Assembly (NCBI GenBank): GCA_964036275.1
Contig: CAXIWQ010000037.1
Coordinates: 1 to 64,000, forward strand
Source of the DNA: Litoditis marina
Taxonomy: Eukaryota > Nematoda > Chromadorea > Rhabditida > Rhabditidae
Length of the DNA: 64,000 nucleotides
Reading direction: 5' to 3'
Each line of letters starts with the position of its first letter. Position 1 is the first letter of the stretch. A model generated the notes under the pieces. That model ran no database searches and had not been told where the DNA came from. It saw only the letters and a program-made list of their open reading frames with translations. A program made the translations under genes and the position numbers. Shown one piece after another: positions 50,701-59,449 of this stretch.

Positions 50701-53700
50701 ATATCAAGTCGCAGTTAGCGGCAATCGGCAAAAAACTGCCATTGCCAAGGGTCAAGGGCGGCAAGCCTACGAATATCACTGTTCCTCGATCGGCCGCACA
50801 AGCCACATTCGTTGGTATCGGGAAAGAAGATGAAAACGGGAACATGATTTTCCCGCAAGGATCTCTGGTCTATCGGGCAGAAAATCTTCCGAAACGCCCT
50901 GAAAAAGGGCAGGATAATATGCTCAAGATCATGTCGGATGCGCGTAAAGCAGCACTCGATATGCGCCTGATCGACCCATCATATGATGATGAACCGGGAT
51001 CAAAGGTTCACGTTGCTGCGGACAATGTGAAACGGATTTATGATAAGTGGCACCACAAAAAAGGGACACAGCTGGTTTTCATTGATCTTTCCACACCGAA
51101 GAAGGCGGTAGCGAAAGAGCGAAGTGCATTGCTTGATCTCATGGCAAAAGCTGACAGCGGCGACGAAGCTGCAGCGGAGAAACTCTCTGCTATGTCGCCC
51201 GATGAATTCATGGCGCTTGATAGTTCCTTCAGTGTCTATGATGACCTGAAGGAAAAGCTGATTAATCGCGGTATTCCAGAAAAAGAAATCGCGTTCATCC
51301 ATGATGCAAACACAGATGCACAAAAAGACGAACTGTTTTCAAAAGTGCGTGCCGGCACGGTACGTGTATTGTTCGGTTCGACCCCTAAGATGGGTGCAGG
51401 CACCAACGTCCAGAATAAGCTTGTCGGACTTCATCACCTTGATGCACCGTGGCGGCCGTCAGATCTTGAACAGCGTGACGGGCGTGGTATTCGGCAGGGC
51501 AATGAACTTTACAACGAGGATCCGGACGGCTTCGAAATTGAAATCTTGCGCTATGCCACCGAAAACACACTTGACGCACGGCAATGGCAAACAATCGAAG
51601 CCAAAGCTCGTTTCATCGAGCAGCTGCGTCGCGGCGACAGCAAAGATCGCTCGATCGAAGACGTTGGGGGCGAGGCTTCAAATGCTGCTGAAATGAAGGC
51701 GGCCGCGTCTGGCAATCCTAAAATTCTTGAGGAAATGGATCTTCGCCAAAAGCTGAAGAAGCTGGATAATGCATATTCAGAGCATAAGCGTTCGCAACAC
51801 CGTATTGAACAGGACATTAAGCGCCTGGGTGAAGAACGTGACGAATTGACCGGTGGAATGGACGATGCAAAGTCCGATGCTCAAACAGCGGCGGCAACGG
51901 TTGAAAACGGCCATAAGGCTACTGTGCAGGGGCAGAGACTTGAGAAGCCAAAGGAGATTGGCGAAGCCCTAATAAGTGCAGGCCAACAGATGCTGCAGGA
52001 TAGCGTTGAAAGTCTGAAAGTTGGTAAGTACGGCGAGTTTTCATTAAAGCTGCAGCATAAAGGCAAGGCTAAATTTCTGCTCATTGCCACAGCCATTAAT
52101 GATTATCCCGTCGAGATTGCCGATATTGACGATACTGATGCACGCGGCCTGACGCAGCGTCTTGCAAATACGATTGCACGTATCGTTGATGTGCCTGAAA
52201 TTAATCAGGAACGCATTGTTAAAATCGATCAGACTATTCCTGCGCTTGAAAAGCAACTCGGCGCTTGGCCGGAATACGACCAGCTGGTTGAGGCGAAAGC
52301 CAAACACGCGGCTCTGATTGATGAATTGCGCCCCAAAAAACCGCCGGTACCAGATCCTAAAACAAAGCCGGATTCCGGAGATAGAAAATCTGTTTCAGAT
52401 AAATTCGTTGTCGATATAACCGGTGATGAGTTGGTGGAGAACTATCAAGAAGGGCAAGATTTCCAAAAACTGCGTGCTGCCGTCAGTAAATGGTATGACA
52501 AGAACCTGCGAGAAAAACCATCAATCCAAATGGCTGATGGAACGGTCGTGCATTTCAATCAACGTGGTCGGAATAAAGCCAAGTCCAAAGGCTCTTTCTT
52601 GATGCGTGCAGTGCCTGCAATTCCGCATATTATTTCTAAGGGTTCAGTTGTTTTGCGGGAGCCTGGGGCATCTCGAGATGTATTAGAACGTGTTGTGGTT
52701 GCAGCACCGGTGCGCTTTGCCGGTGAAATTAAGCATCTGGCCGTGTCAATTCACGTCACCCCAGACGGTCTATATCATTATGATTTAACGCATGATATTG
52801 ACGCTGGCGATCCGGGGAGCGGTGCCCGGTTAGCCGGTGGTCAAACCACAGACAGCATTAGAAGCATCGCCAGCGTCACAACCGAGGCTCCACGTCCATT
52901 ACGTGGTGAAACTGAATTGGTAGATCCAGTGTCAGGAAGCTTGGATGCTACCTCGGACACACTCAATATATTCGAATGGACTGCCAAAAGCAATATTTCC
53001 GACGACCACACTGCCGTTCGTGCTGAAATCACGAAGGGCGCAACAGGTCAGATTGTTCAATCGCTGCTGAAAAATGGCGCTGTTCGTATTGTAAAATCTG
53101 CTGAAAATAATGTGCAAGGTTGGGTTGATAAGTCCGGCATCATTACGCTGGTCAGCGACAATATCGCTGCCGGTACCGCGAATGCAGTGCTGATGCATGA
53201 AATGTTCCACAGTGGAGCAAAAGCGCTGGTCGGCCGTAAGGTCTGGGCTGGTCTTATGAGCGAAATGCGCGGCATTTATAAGCAGTTTTCACAGGCGAAT
53301 GGAAAGGCAAAGGATTTCTTTGATGCTGCGCGTTCACGGGTTGCCTTCGCTGAAGAAACCAACGGCCGGTTAAGTGATGATTTGCGGATTGAAGAATTTG
53401 CTGCATACGCTATCGAAGAATACGAGAATGCACCAAAATCGATTTCTAAGTGGGCGCAGAACGCGATCGGCCAGATTAAAGCGTGGGTAATGATCCGTTT
53501 CGGAACCCAGATCGGCCGTGTAACCCCTGCCCAATTGCGTGCCTTAACCATTGCAGCAATCAGATCCGGAACGATTGGGACTGACAATTCACCGAATAAT
53601 GCACCAACAAGGAAATCTATTGCCGCGGCTCGGGATAAAATCACGAATTTGAAAGAGCGTGATGTAATTGAGCGCATTTCAGGAAGCCTGATTGATCTGC

Positions 53701-56402
53701 AGCCGCAATTGCTCAAGGCAATCCCGTTGAACTATTTCACCGAACTGGCACAGTCAAATATGACCTCGGTGCCAGCTTATATGAAGGTTAAACGGATGCT
53801 GGACGCGTATCGCGGTAAAAAACATGCTGCCGCAGACGCTACGGCCAAAGAATGGATGGCTTACGCCAAGCTTGGCAAGGACAAAGTAACCGCTCTGGCT
53901 GATTTGATGCATACCAGCACATTGGTTGGTATCGACCCAAGCTCGACTCTGGAAGAAAATACCACCAAACCGGGATATGGTGAATTACGCAAAGCGTTTA
54001 TGGCGCTGCCGCAATCCGGCCGTGAGTTATTCCAGCGCGTCAGGGATGATTACAAGGATCAGTCTGAAGAACTGGACAATATCCTTCTGGATAACGTGCG
54101 CAAAATTTTTGAAGTCGCGCAATACAAAGCAGAGAAGGATTACACAAAAGAGCTGGAGCGCCTGCAGCGCGTTAAAATGGATCCAAAAGCCCGTCGAGAA
54201 GCTGAAGATGATGCACTGAACGCATATAAGGCAGCTGTGACCAAGGCAAAATGGTCTATGAAGGCACGCATGACAAAAATGCGGATTGCATTTGAAAGCA
54301 GTCGCGTGCAGGGCATTTATTTCCCTCTCGCTCGTTTCGGCCGGTATTTTGTCACAGTTAAAGACGTTGATGGATCTGTCATTTCGTTCTCACGCCGGGA
54401 GAAGATTTATGACCGTGATAAGCTGGCCGCAGAAATGCGAAAAGAGTATCCACACGCTGATGTTTCTGTCGGCTTGATGGAGCAGGCCGGAGATATTCGC
54501 GATGCGATGGATCCGCGCATGGTTGCAGAACTACAGAATATCATCGGTTCGGCCGGTATTGATGCCAATACAGCCTCAAGCGTCATGGATCAGATCTGGC
54601 AACGGTATCTTACCACTATGCCGGATTTGTCTACGCGGAAGAAATTCATTCATCGTAAAGGCACAGCTGGTTTTGCCGGTGACGCTCTACGGGCATATTC
54701 TTCTCATATGTTCCATGCTGCCCACCAGATGGGAAGGCTGAAATATGGCGTAGATCTGAATGAGCTGACAAATCGCGTCGTTGAAGAAGCGAAAGAGGCC
54801 AATGACCCTACAAAGGGTATGATCCTCGCAAATGAGCTCAAAGCACGTCACCAGTGGGTTATGAACCCTACCGGCGGTAAAGCTGCGCAAGTGGCCACTA
54901 CTGCGGCCTTCGTTTGGTATCTTGCTGCAACACCAGCTGCCGCGCTGGTCAACCTGACCCAAACGCCGATGATGGGCATTCCAATTCTTGGCGGAAAATT
55001 CGGCAGTACAAGCAAAGCAACATCCGCATTGCTGAAAGCTTCAGCTGACACTTTCCGGGGTAAAGGCAATGTCGAGCATGATGGGCTCTCTGCTGATGAA
55101 AAACGTGCAATCGAAGCGTTCTATGACAGCGGTTTGATTGATCGCACGCAATCTCATGACCTTGCTGGTGTGGGCGAAACCGGTGTCGAATATTCGCCGT
55201 GGCGTGCGAAGTGGATGGCGCGTATTTCATGGATGTTCCACAGAGCGGAAGTATGGAACCGTGAAGTCACCGCCCTCGCCGCGTACCGTATGGCGCGGGA
55301 TGCCGGTTACAACGAGTCCGCGGCTATTGATGCTGCACATGATCTGACTTGGAAAACGCATTTCGACTATTCCAACTCAAGCCGCCCTCGCCTCATGCAA
55401 AATGACTTTGCAAAGGTGGCTTTGGTATTCAGATCTCACAATATCAATATGATTTACCGGATCACACGGGATCTGCATCAAGCGTTCAAGGGCGAGAATG
55501 CACAGTCCCGCAGAGAAGCACGTTACCAGCTGGCCGGAGTGTTCGGTATGATGGGACTTATGGGGGGCGTCACTGGCATGTTCGGTTTCAATGCCGCCAT
55601 GACGATCATGGGAATGATGTTTGGTGATGATGATGATCCTTTCGATTTTGAGCAAAAATTCAAAAAGGACGTGATTGATATACTCGGTGCGCAGCTCGGC
55701 GGCGTGGTGTTGTACGGTGCGCCCGGATATTATTCTGGCATTGACCTTACCAGCCGTATTGGATTTGCAGATATCTGGTTCAGATCCCCTACTCGCGAAT
55801 TGCAAGGTAAAGCGGAATACGATTATTGGGTGATGAACAGCCTGGGCGCGTCTCTGAGTATGGCCGGTGACTGGTGGAGCGGCTTATCCTCGATCGTGCG
55901 TGATGGGGATTATCAGCGCGGTCTTGAAAAGCTGATGCCGAAGGCTGGGCGGGATCTGTCAAAGGCCTACCGGTATTTGAGTGAAGGCGTTGTGAGCGCA
56001 CGCGGGGATCAAGTGCTCGATGCTGATGCTATTAGCTATGGTGACGTGGCATTGCAGGCAATGGGCTTCACTCCAGCAAAAGTGTCCGAAACTTGGGATC
56101 GCAACAGCGCTCTGAAGAATGCGGAACAGCGTATCAAGGATCAGCGCAAGCAGCTGATGAACCGGTATGCGTTGGCGGTAACAATGAAGGATCCGGCAGC
56201 ACGTAAAAAGGCAACCGAAGCGATTAAGCGGTTCAATAAGGTTCCAATGAACAGACCGCTGGCAATTACTCCGGACGCGCTGCGGCAATCACTTAATATC
56301 CGGAAGCGCAATGCTCGGAAACGTGAAGACGGTGTTCTGATCGGAAACCAGCAGCTTGGTAAGCAGTTGAGAGAGCAATTGCCGGATACAGTTTATCGCT
56401 GA
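41724..56402 (+). CDS. Giant polyvalent virion protein (DarB-like / Bcep22-type)
   Basis: 4,892 residues in one frame. Domains in order: SleB-like cell-wall hydrolase (about 80-200; AEAYGEG with catalytic Glu, GGADHYHA); M15-type peptidase (about 225-345; SGYRSPQHR, HSHGTAVDI, HIDM zinc ligands); a Gly/Ala-rich hydrophobic region (573-770); a pyrophosphatase-like domain (about 1306-1440; DKDHIDIFVKPG); an N6-adenine methylase (about 1903-2180; LEPSVGAGNF near 2007, NPPF at 2074); an SNF2-type helicase (GAGKT 2696-2700, DEAH 2858-2861, QRDGRGIRQG near 3250); a zincin HEMFH (3825-3829); and a hydrophobic C-terminal LPD38-like part. It is thought to enter the cell with the DNA, opening the wall and protecting DNA from restriction, as P1 DarB does. 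Identification is by motifs; enzymatic activity is not shown. Confidence 0.85.
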   Translation: MAIIVEDDFEFADGLGFYAAKKSTEPAEAKQPEVPQEAPVVNSDKQPDPIQQPTASQPQTTVQQPVEQPAPTKALAGLSTRDYSDAVNTLIAEAYGEGEEGMTAVAHVINNRANKRGQSIGDVIRAPKQFTGYEAPGQAAVAAQQDPQIRAQAEKVLLSVLTGQAPDATGGADHYHANSVNPDWAQKMPKTAQIGAHAFYLDGGKPAPATQAFDQILTENNEPKGLERLVNRGNKTEGDRPAGSLYFVNPGQERIAPQFKSILTDTSAEMGRGLTITSGYRSPQHRVEARKKNPGQHSHGTAVDISMVGMDADQRFNLVQNLMAKGVKRFGTYTNSPNMLHIDMKDQTGSGSPWFMHDTTNSRLSKAPDWFKAAQKSTSKREPIKKGGVISVDDDFKPMDGLGIYKDQNPFATEKAAAPSQEASAPQVEQNIETDPEAAAIEKQLYELNADGQGRYEAMTSDQYAAWKEKFDADQPGLIQDLSRMAAGGVVKGIGHTVRGVGGLASVMAQNTITELINPIFGTDFKPSNPLRVPAEWINEWGEGIQDGVSVATKEAIAGSTPDGDILKPSTWTLGEKPSAVGYMALGLDVFGSMLPVVAAGVAAGPVGGMAVGGAQGGGAAEAQAHEVIDEMAKTPGLLEQQSSYYREQIANGVEPDEALRLTKEAAGKYALVLTAPVSGLGGAATSVIIHPATKIAAGSNIAGRVGARFGLGALEEGTQEAAESVATNAGINTGAGTQRDLNEGTFGDFVLGALAGGATGAAGGAFSKRADPVASTIPADESPDITGTDSPEAAAAPEKKGHLRKALDQSASRIALEYVVDDGAIDGMPAGELHGQRVLISGNQDNVPASMRRVIDQNGVERVIGNGLLVAIDQAEKQGIVAPPKAAPQAVPDNAPAVGEVVQVQGDGLNIRAKIDSYQDGEAIVVDTESGELFQVPIEAIQYDKKAAELLPVRDEVHMDEMQPQAPVATEIRTEGLPPRDQQKPISGVYPPVQPGQSVIVDAPGMDRFSGRLESFIPDENGVLEAIITGSDGMTVQVPVEHLFANNQSKTEIEAEELKRNPPVERDDVDPSNPLIRKFKDKAVQLPNELHTRLYDLGRERLISKKLFRVSSLDTDAIMPAEQRKIADEFKIAPEAVGAMADDYRYRVERAGKEAKSKLPVKMHTVSEKRLKQWQSELKKAQPDLAAQLEPASISEADQREADEATDNAGQHWYDALPMSEREAILNSAGVKRSAKPIFETHSKAIRDKIEAARPSNVQAADMSPVAAPIDVAAAEAATHPDNNKAEPTQAQKEAGNYSKGHVRLGGMDLAIENPAGSDRKGVDPSGKPWAVKMKSHYGYIKGTVGRDKDHIDIFVKPGTETIADNAPVFVVDQVDPNTGRFDEHKVLAGFNTEAEARSAYLENYAAGWKGLGDITQTTAADFKKWTNTGDTKAKFAPKWFGSHEKADSYIRKQGLQKSHAVVPNGKRFEVRPTNTPTIENFQQYAKSAPWDEIWGSEKSAVDDAIWKLASTVQGADERLSSAVKRGASNSELLAEAFEVFGESGAGGNKYLVEARKAGIAVTLEKDEGKKKVTLRGKDLADRIRELFARSLADQRAEFAGKSAEATQDEARQNSDLVDKIVENSDPVASAAELQKTTDAQNVEFAPNRKPADKTDLFSDNKLFTKDKVAAARERMRKKLDGSQLNSGLDPELMTDGMTIAGAYIEAGVRKFSDYAKAMVSDFGDGIKPYLLSFYEGIRYYPGLDTEGMSSTTEAQQQFKDLGKAESEDTGNNTDVLVKSDETKESRANGDASELGQSRPGSLERIPAEEVRSPESERDAGERTAEGSDSDSRGNGQPAGRRNASGRSLADGARKPSDLTGRTDRDSVSPEDAAVTPAQQLADGFVITDADAIGSGGAKTKFKNNIQAIKLLRNLETEQRSATRDEQAVLAKWVGWGGLQTAFYREDGTVANGWEKEAAALKELLTAEEYKAAQSSTRNAHYTDPSVVKAIWSVAQRLGFKGGRVLEPSVGAGNFLGLTPDNLRNTARFTGVELDHITGGIAKHLYPAANIQAPTGFQDVTIPNGYFDLAIGNPPFGSERLYDKTRRDLNNMSIHNYFFAKSVDALKPNGVLAMVITNSFLDASNARTREYIADRADLLAAIRLPNNAFLKNAGTEVTTDIIVLQKRAEGAEKPKSDWVSVGVTRDKEGRMVPLNMYFINNPDMMLGEFGAYGSMYSPDQPALIARDGVDMTTALNEAIEKLPANVMADIVTDVQPETITVAKDVGDTPIGSAFIDADGNVYVRAPDLVGETRASLIEFPNEKAKERVQGLVRIRDAFAKLRKAQISENASDATVENLRGQLNKFYDAFTKKHGFINQQANRLLFADDPTWSQLSALEDGYDRGVSKTVSDRTGEAVRAPSARKAPIFSQRTQHPYKRPTSADTAKDALAISLSERGRLDIEEVSKLYGKTTDQTVSELGDLIFKAPEGGYETADLYLSGNVKKKLAQAKAAAVENPEYRRNVEALQEVIPADIEPIDIDVKAGSPWVPAKHVAAFADHIKGVSGSRAVYSAGNVKWEVSGSRANEAQEALWGTGAAKLDTILDAALNAKPISITYKTRDGVFTDQAATDAANAKVEKLKDEWKRWIWEDETRRNELARLYNDIYNTNVRTKYDGSHLTLPGKVGDDVISLRPHQKDYIWRRLQSSTTLADHTVGAGKTFAEIAATMEMRRTGQAKKPMLVVPNHLVGQWAADFVKLYPNANVLAATKKDFEKGNRKRLFARVATGDWDAIIVAHSSFSKIGVDPVFEAEFIEQQIADIEQSMTDLRSQSGKDGRNVKQLTKWRDNMQAKLERLMDSGAKDAGMTFEEMGIDALSVDEAHEFKNLGFATSMQRVAGLGDPTGSQKAADLFVKIQSVKKRTGGRNVAFLTGTPVSNTMAEMFTMQRYLDYDGLKASGVAHFDAWARVFGEVVTDWELSPSGQYKLNSRFAKFVNVPELLQRYRSFADVITNADIKSQLAAIGKKLPLPRVKGGKPTNITVPRSAAQATFVGIGKEDENGNMIFPQGSLVYRAENLPKRPEKGQDNMLKIMSDARKAALDMRLIDPSYDDEPGSKVHVAADNVKRIYDKWHHKKGTQLVFIDLSTPKKAVAKERSALLDLMAKADSGDEAAAEKLSAMSPDEFMALDSSFSVYDDLKEKLINRGIPEKEIAFIHDANTDAQKDELFSKVRAGTVRVLFGSTPKMGAGTNVQNKLVGLHHLDAPWRPSDLEQRDGRGIRQGNELYNEDPDGFEIEILRYATENTLDARQWQTIEAKARFIEQLRRGDSKDRSIEDVGGEASNAAEMKAAASGNPKILEEMDLRQKLKKLDNAYSEHKRSQHRIEQDIKRLGEERDELTGGMDDAKSDAQTAAATVENGHKATVQGQRLEKPKEIGEALISAGQQMLQDSVESLKVGKYGEFSLKLQHKGKAKFLLIATAINDYPVEIADIDDTDARGLTQRLANTIARIVDVPEINQERIVKIDQTIPALEKQLGAWPEYDQLVEAKAKHAALIDELRPKKPPVPDPKTKPDSGDRKSVSDKFVVDITGDELVENYQEGQDFQKLRAAVSKWYDKNLREKPSIQMADGTVVHFNQRGRNKAKSKGSFLMRAVPAIPHIISKGSVVLREPGASRDVLERVVVAAPVRFAGEIKHLAVSIHVTPDGLYHYDLTHDIDAGDPGSGARLAGGQTTDSIRSIASVTTEAPRPLRGETELVDPVSGSLDATSDTLNIFEWTAKSNISDDHTAVRAEITKGATGQIVQSLLKNGAVRIVKSAENNVQGWVDKSGIITLVSDNIAAGTANAVLMHEMFHSGAKALVGRKVWAGLMSEMRGIYKQFSQANGKAKDFFDAARSRVAFAEETNGRLSDDLRIEEFAAYAIEEYENAPKSISKWAQNAIGQIKAWVMIRFGTQIGRVTPAQLRALTIAAIRSGTIGTDNSPNNAPTRKSIAAARDKITNLKERDVIERISGSLIDLQPQLLKAIPLNYFTELAQSNMTSVPAYMKVKRMLDAYRGKKHAAADATAKEWMAYAKLGKDKVTALADLMHTSTLVGIDPSSTLEENTTKPGYGELRKAFMALPQSGRELFQRVRDDYKDQSEELDNILLDNVRKIFEVAQYKAEKDYTKELERLQRVKMDPKARREAEDDALNAYKAAVTKAKWSMKARMTKMRIAFESSRVQGIYFPLARFGRYFVTVKDVDGSVISFSRREKIYDRDKLAAEMRKEYPHADVSVGLMEQAGDIRDAMDPRMVAELQNIIGSAGIDANTASSVMDQIWQRYLTTMPDLSTRKKFIHRKGTAGFAGDALRAYSSHMFHAAHQMGRLKYGVDLNELTNRVVEEAKEANDPTKGMILANELKARHQWVMNPTGGKAAQVATTAAFVWYLAATPAAALVNLTQTPMMGIPILGGKFGSTSKATSALLKASADTFRGKGNVEHDGLSADEKRAIEAFYDSGLIDRTQSHDLAGVGETGVEYSPWRAKWMARISWMFHRAEVWNREVTALAAYRMARDAGYNESAAIDAAHDLTWKTHFDYSNSSRPRLMQNDFAKVALVFRSHNINMIYRITRDLHQAFKGENAQSRREARYQLAGVFGMMGLMGGVTGMFGFNAAMTIMGMMFGDDDDPFDFEQKFKKDVIDILGAQLGGVVLYGAPGYYSGIDLTSRIGFADIWFRSPTRELQGKAEYDYWVMNSLGASLSMAGDWWSGLSSIVRDGDYQRGLEKLMPKAGRDLSKAYRYLSEGVVSARGDQVLDADAISYGDVALQAMGFTPAKVSETWDRNSALKNAEQRIKDQRKQLMNRYALAVTMKDPAARKKATEAIKRFNKVPMNRPLAITPDALRQSLNIRKRNARKREDGVLIGNQQLGKQLREQLPDTVYR

Positions 56403-56408
56403 ATATAG

Positions 56409-56458
56409 GCAATGCCGATTTTTTCAACCAACAAGTCGGGAGGAAAAATCGGCATTGC
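56409..56458. terminator. Second copy of the 15-bp hairpin (347-396)
   Basis: Identical to the repeat at 347-396; here the complete giant gene ends directly before it. Confidence 0.6.
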
Positions 56459-56546
56459 GCATATTTCCTTGCGTATTTCGGTAAAAATATCTGCCTTGAA
56501 TGTTCCACATTGAGAATGTATAAGTGGTCATGAAGGGAAGATGGTT

Positions 56547-56693
56547 ATGGCTACTGTAAAAGCTACTCACACAACCAATATTACTCGCAAACCAATGATT
56601 GCGCGTCCATTAAGCACGCCTGCAAAAACGGCTGACCTTCTCAAAATTTTTAACGTAAAATACTCAGAGATTTTAAAAGAACTTGCCAAATGA
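56547..56693 (+). CDS. Antitoxin, second window copy
   Basis: Same 48 codons as 485-631, shifted by 56,062. It has the same promoter (56496-56524). Confidence 0.6.
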   Translation: MATVKATHTTNITRKPMIARPLSTPAKTADLLKIFNVKYSEILKELAK

Positions 56694-57087
56694 TCCTTAT
56701 TGGCTGCCTGCTGAGGTAGTCGTTGAAATCAATAAGGATCAGGTAGAGCAGACGGGTGAAAATCACGCCTGCCTTTTTCCGAGCAATTTAGAGGGTGCAG
56801 TAATGCGTCCTCTAAATCTGTATCATTACGAGGGCGAGAATGACATTGTAAATTTGTCAGTCAGCCTTTCAATCGCGATCGGTAAAGCCCACGCTTTCGA
56901 GCAAGGGAATAAGAGAACCGGTACAATGTCTGGTTTCATATTCCTGTATCAAAATGGGTATCTTGCAGATATTCCTAATACTCCGGAATATGCCCATCAG
57001 TATTTAAAGGCTTTAGAAGATCCTGAGTATTTCCAAACATTTTGTGAAATTACAGCTCAGTACGTTCGTCCGATCGAGCAGATTTAA
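56683..57087 (+). CDS. doc: Doc-like toxin, second window copy
   Basis: Translation identical to 621-1025. Not an independent gene if the molecule is circular. Confidence 0.85.
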   Translation: MPNDPYWLPAEVVVEINKDQVEQTGENHACLFPSNLEGAVMRPLNLYHYEGENDIVNLSVSLSIAIGKAHAFEQGNKRTGTMSGFIFLYQNGYLADIPNTPEYAHQYLKALEDPEYFQTFCEITAQYVRPIEQI

Positions 57088-57625
57088 TAGCCGCATATAA
57101 AACAGACTTTCCTACTTTGATACGTGCAGCCGCTTCACGCACAGTCAGTCCGGTTTCAAGAAGTGCCTTAGCCTTCTTCAATTTGTCATCTGTAATCGCA
57201 CGCTGTCGGCCTCCTACCCTGCCCCTGTCTCTCGCTGATTGTAAGCCAGCTCGTGTTCTCTCTCGAATAAGATCCCGCTCAAATTGAGCCAACGCGCCGA
57301 AAAGATGAAAAACCAGTCGGCCGCCTGATGTGGTCGTGTCGATATTCTCTGTGAGCGATCGAAATCCAATGCCGCGAGAATCAAGATCAGTAACAATGTC
57401 GATCAGATGTTTCATTGACCGGCCAAGTCGATCGAGTTTCCACACGATCAGCGTGTCACCATCCCGCAAGTATGCAAGGGCTTCAGATAAGCCAGGGCGA
57501 TCCGCTTTCACGCCCGATGCTTGATCTTGGAATATCTTTTGGCATCCGGCCGCTGTGAGTGCGTCGGTTTGCAAAAGTGTTTCCTGATCCCCTGTTGATA
57601 CTCGTGCGTAGCCGATATTCGCCAT
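57050..57625 (-). CDS. Serine resolvase, second window copy
   Basis: Same as 988-1563; start ATG 57625. Confidence 0.9.
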   Translation of the reverse strand: MANIGYARVSTGDQETLLQTDALTAAGCQKIFQDQASGVKADRPGLSEALAYLRDGDTLIVWKLDRLGRSMKHLIDIVTDLDSRGIGFRSLTENIDTTTSGGRLVFHLFGALAQFERDLIRERTRAGLQSARDRGRVGGRQRAITDDKLKKAKALLETGLTVREAAARIKVGKSVLYAAIKSARSDERTEL

Positions 57626-57638
57626 TTTTACCCCTATT

Positions 57639-57741
57639 TGTCCATTTTCCCATTGAATTTGGACAGAGTCCGAAAACTCGTTATTGAAGTGCATTTTCGG
57701 ACAAATAAGCTAAGCACTGGTAAACGGTCGTTTTCTGGACA
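57639..57741. repeat. Candidate res site, second window copy
   Basis: Same as 1577-1679. If the two copies were truly on one molecule, resolvase acting between them would remove exactly one unit of 56,062 bp. Confidence 0.6.
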
Positions 57742-57788
57742 AGGAAAATGCAGTTTGAGAGCCTGCCAACTGTGCTATTAATTATTTG

Positions 57789-57855
57789 CTCTGGTGGATG
57801 AATGTGTTATCCATGATGGAGACTAGCGCATGACGTGCTGCTTCATCCACCGGAG
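57789..57855 (+). promoter_or_regulatory. Endolysin leader hairpin and late motif, second window copy
   Basis: Same as 1727-1793; motif at 57826-57839. Confidence 0.6.
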
Positions 57856-57865
57856 CACCACAACA

Positions 57866-58612
57866 ATGTCAGCCTTGTCTAAATTCACGCAATGTCTCGA
57901 TGTCACGTCGAGGTGGGAAGGGGGATGGTCAAACCATCCCCTCGACCCCGGCGGCAAAACCAAATACGGCGTTACTGAAGCCGCATGGTTAGATTACAAT
58001 CGCAGGCGCGGTGTAAAGAACCCCACCAACATTAAGCATATTACCCGATCGCAGGCAGAGACATTCTACCATAGCGAATATTGGCTGCAGGCTGGTTGCG
58101 ATAAACTGGCAGACGGTGTGAATCTGGCCGTCTTTGATGCATCGGTAAATTCGGGCGTGTCACGCGGCCGGAAATGGCTTATCGCCTCGATCGGTGGCGC
58201 AGACCATGTGACAGTTAAGAAGATCTGCGCGAAGCGTCTGGGTTTCGTACAATCTCTGAAGACATGGAAGACGTTCGGTAAAGGTTGGGCAAACCGTATC
58301 GCTGATATTGAAGCCAAAGGCGTAGCATGGGCGCTTGCTGCTAGCGGCAATGTTAAAGATGAGCTGGCGAAAGAGGCGCAGGCCGCGAACGCATCTGTGA
58401 AAAAAAACACCAAGGGCGCGGCTGGCGGTGCAGTGACGACCGGATCCCCTGCCCTCGCGCCAGCTGACGTTGCAGATCAGATTTCCGGATACGTCATGGG
58501 TGGACTGATAGTCGTTGGCGTTCTCGCCTTCGGTTATTTTATCATGCGTGCGTATATCAGTAAACAACGCGAAAAGGCCTATCTGGCCGAAATGAAAGAG
58601 GTGACGGCATGA
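57866..58612 (+). CDS. Endolysin, second window copy
   Basis: Identical to 1804-2550. Confidence 0.88.
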   Translation: MSALSKFTQCLDVTSRWEGGWSNHPLDPGGKTKYGVTEAAWLDYNRRRGVKNPTNIKHITRSQAETFYHSEYWLQAGCDKLADGVNLAVFDASVNSGVSRGRKWLIASIGGADHVTVKKICAKRLGFVQSLKTWKTFGKGWANRIADIEAKGVAWALAASGNVKDELAKEAQAANASVKKNTKGAAGGAVTTGSPALAPADVADQISGYVMGGLIVVGVLAFGYFIMRAYISKQREKAYLAEMKEVTA

Positions 58613-59124
58613 GTGTCACCCTCACCTCAATTTTAACTGGAATAGCTGTTCAAGTTGGTGCGCCGCTGGTCAAACAGATCTTAGAGCGTAGCCTTGGATC
58701 AACTGCCGGTGACATTGCTGGCAGTGTAATTGACGCGATTGCCGACAAGGCCGGTGTTCCGGTCGAAAGTCTGGATAAGGTTGACCCGTCTATTCTTGGT
58801 GAAGCGATCAAGACCGTTGAGGCTGAAACACCCGAATTGCTCATGGCGTTTGTCGAACAGCAGAAAGAGACAAACCGGCTCCTACTGGCCGAGATGAATG
58901 CCGGCACGCTTTGGACATGGGCATGGCGGCCGTTCTGGATGTGGTTTCTGGCCTTTTTATGGGGGTGGGCGCTGGTCATCACTCCCGTAATAAATGCCAT
59001 CTTTCGATCTTCCGTTGGGATTATTGATCTCACAATCTTAATGACACTCACCGGCTTCTACACGGCGCTCTATATGGGCGGCCACACAGTAAAGCAGTTC
59101 ACCAAAGGGCGGCCAAATGTTTGA
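58609..59124 (+). CDS. Holin-like protein, second window copy
   Basis: Identical to 2547-3062. Confidence 0.75.
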   Translation: MSVTLTSILTGIAVQVGAPLVKQILERSLGSTAGDIAGSVIDAIADKAGVPVESLDKVDPSILGEAIKTVEAETPELLMAFVEQQKETNRLLLAEMNAGTLWTWAWRPFWMWFLAFLWGWALVITPVINAIFRSSVGIIDLTILMTLTGFYTALYMGGHTVKQFTKGRPNV

Positions 59125-59446
59125 AACCGGTGATCCAGCGTCGAAAGTTGCGGTTATCAAATGGCTCGTCATCTTTTCCTTTTCGCTGCTTGGTGCCTTT
59201 ATGCAGCGGGAAATGACATGGATGGGACGTGTTATGTCTTTCGCTATTGGAATACTGGCAGCTGTAGTTTTCGCTGAACCTATCCGGGGGGCGTTTGGCC
59301 TCGATCATACATGGGGGGATGCAATATCTGCTGTCCTTGCCCTCACCGGCCGGAATTGGGCGGCTTATGTGATTAAAGCCTCGAAAGATCCTACAGCCGC
59401 TGCACGTGAGATTCTTGATATATGGCGGGGCAAACCAAAGGACTGA
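59117..59446 (+). CDS. Small membrane protein, second window copy
   Basis: Identical to 3055-3384. Confidence 0.65.
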   Translation: MFETGDPASKVAVIKWLVIFSFSLLGAFMQREMTWMGRVMSFAIGILAAVVFAEPIRGAFGLDHTWGDAISAVLALTGRNWAAYVIKASKDPTAAAREILDIWRGKPKD

Positions 59447-59449
59447 AAT

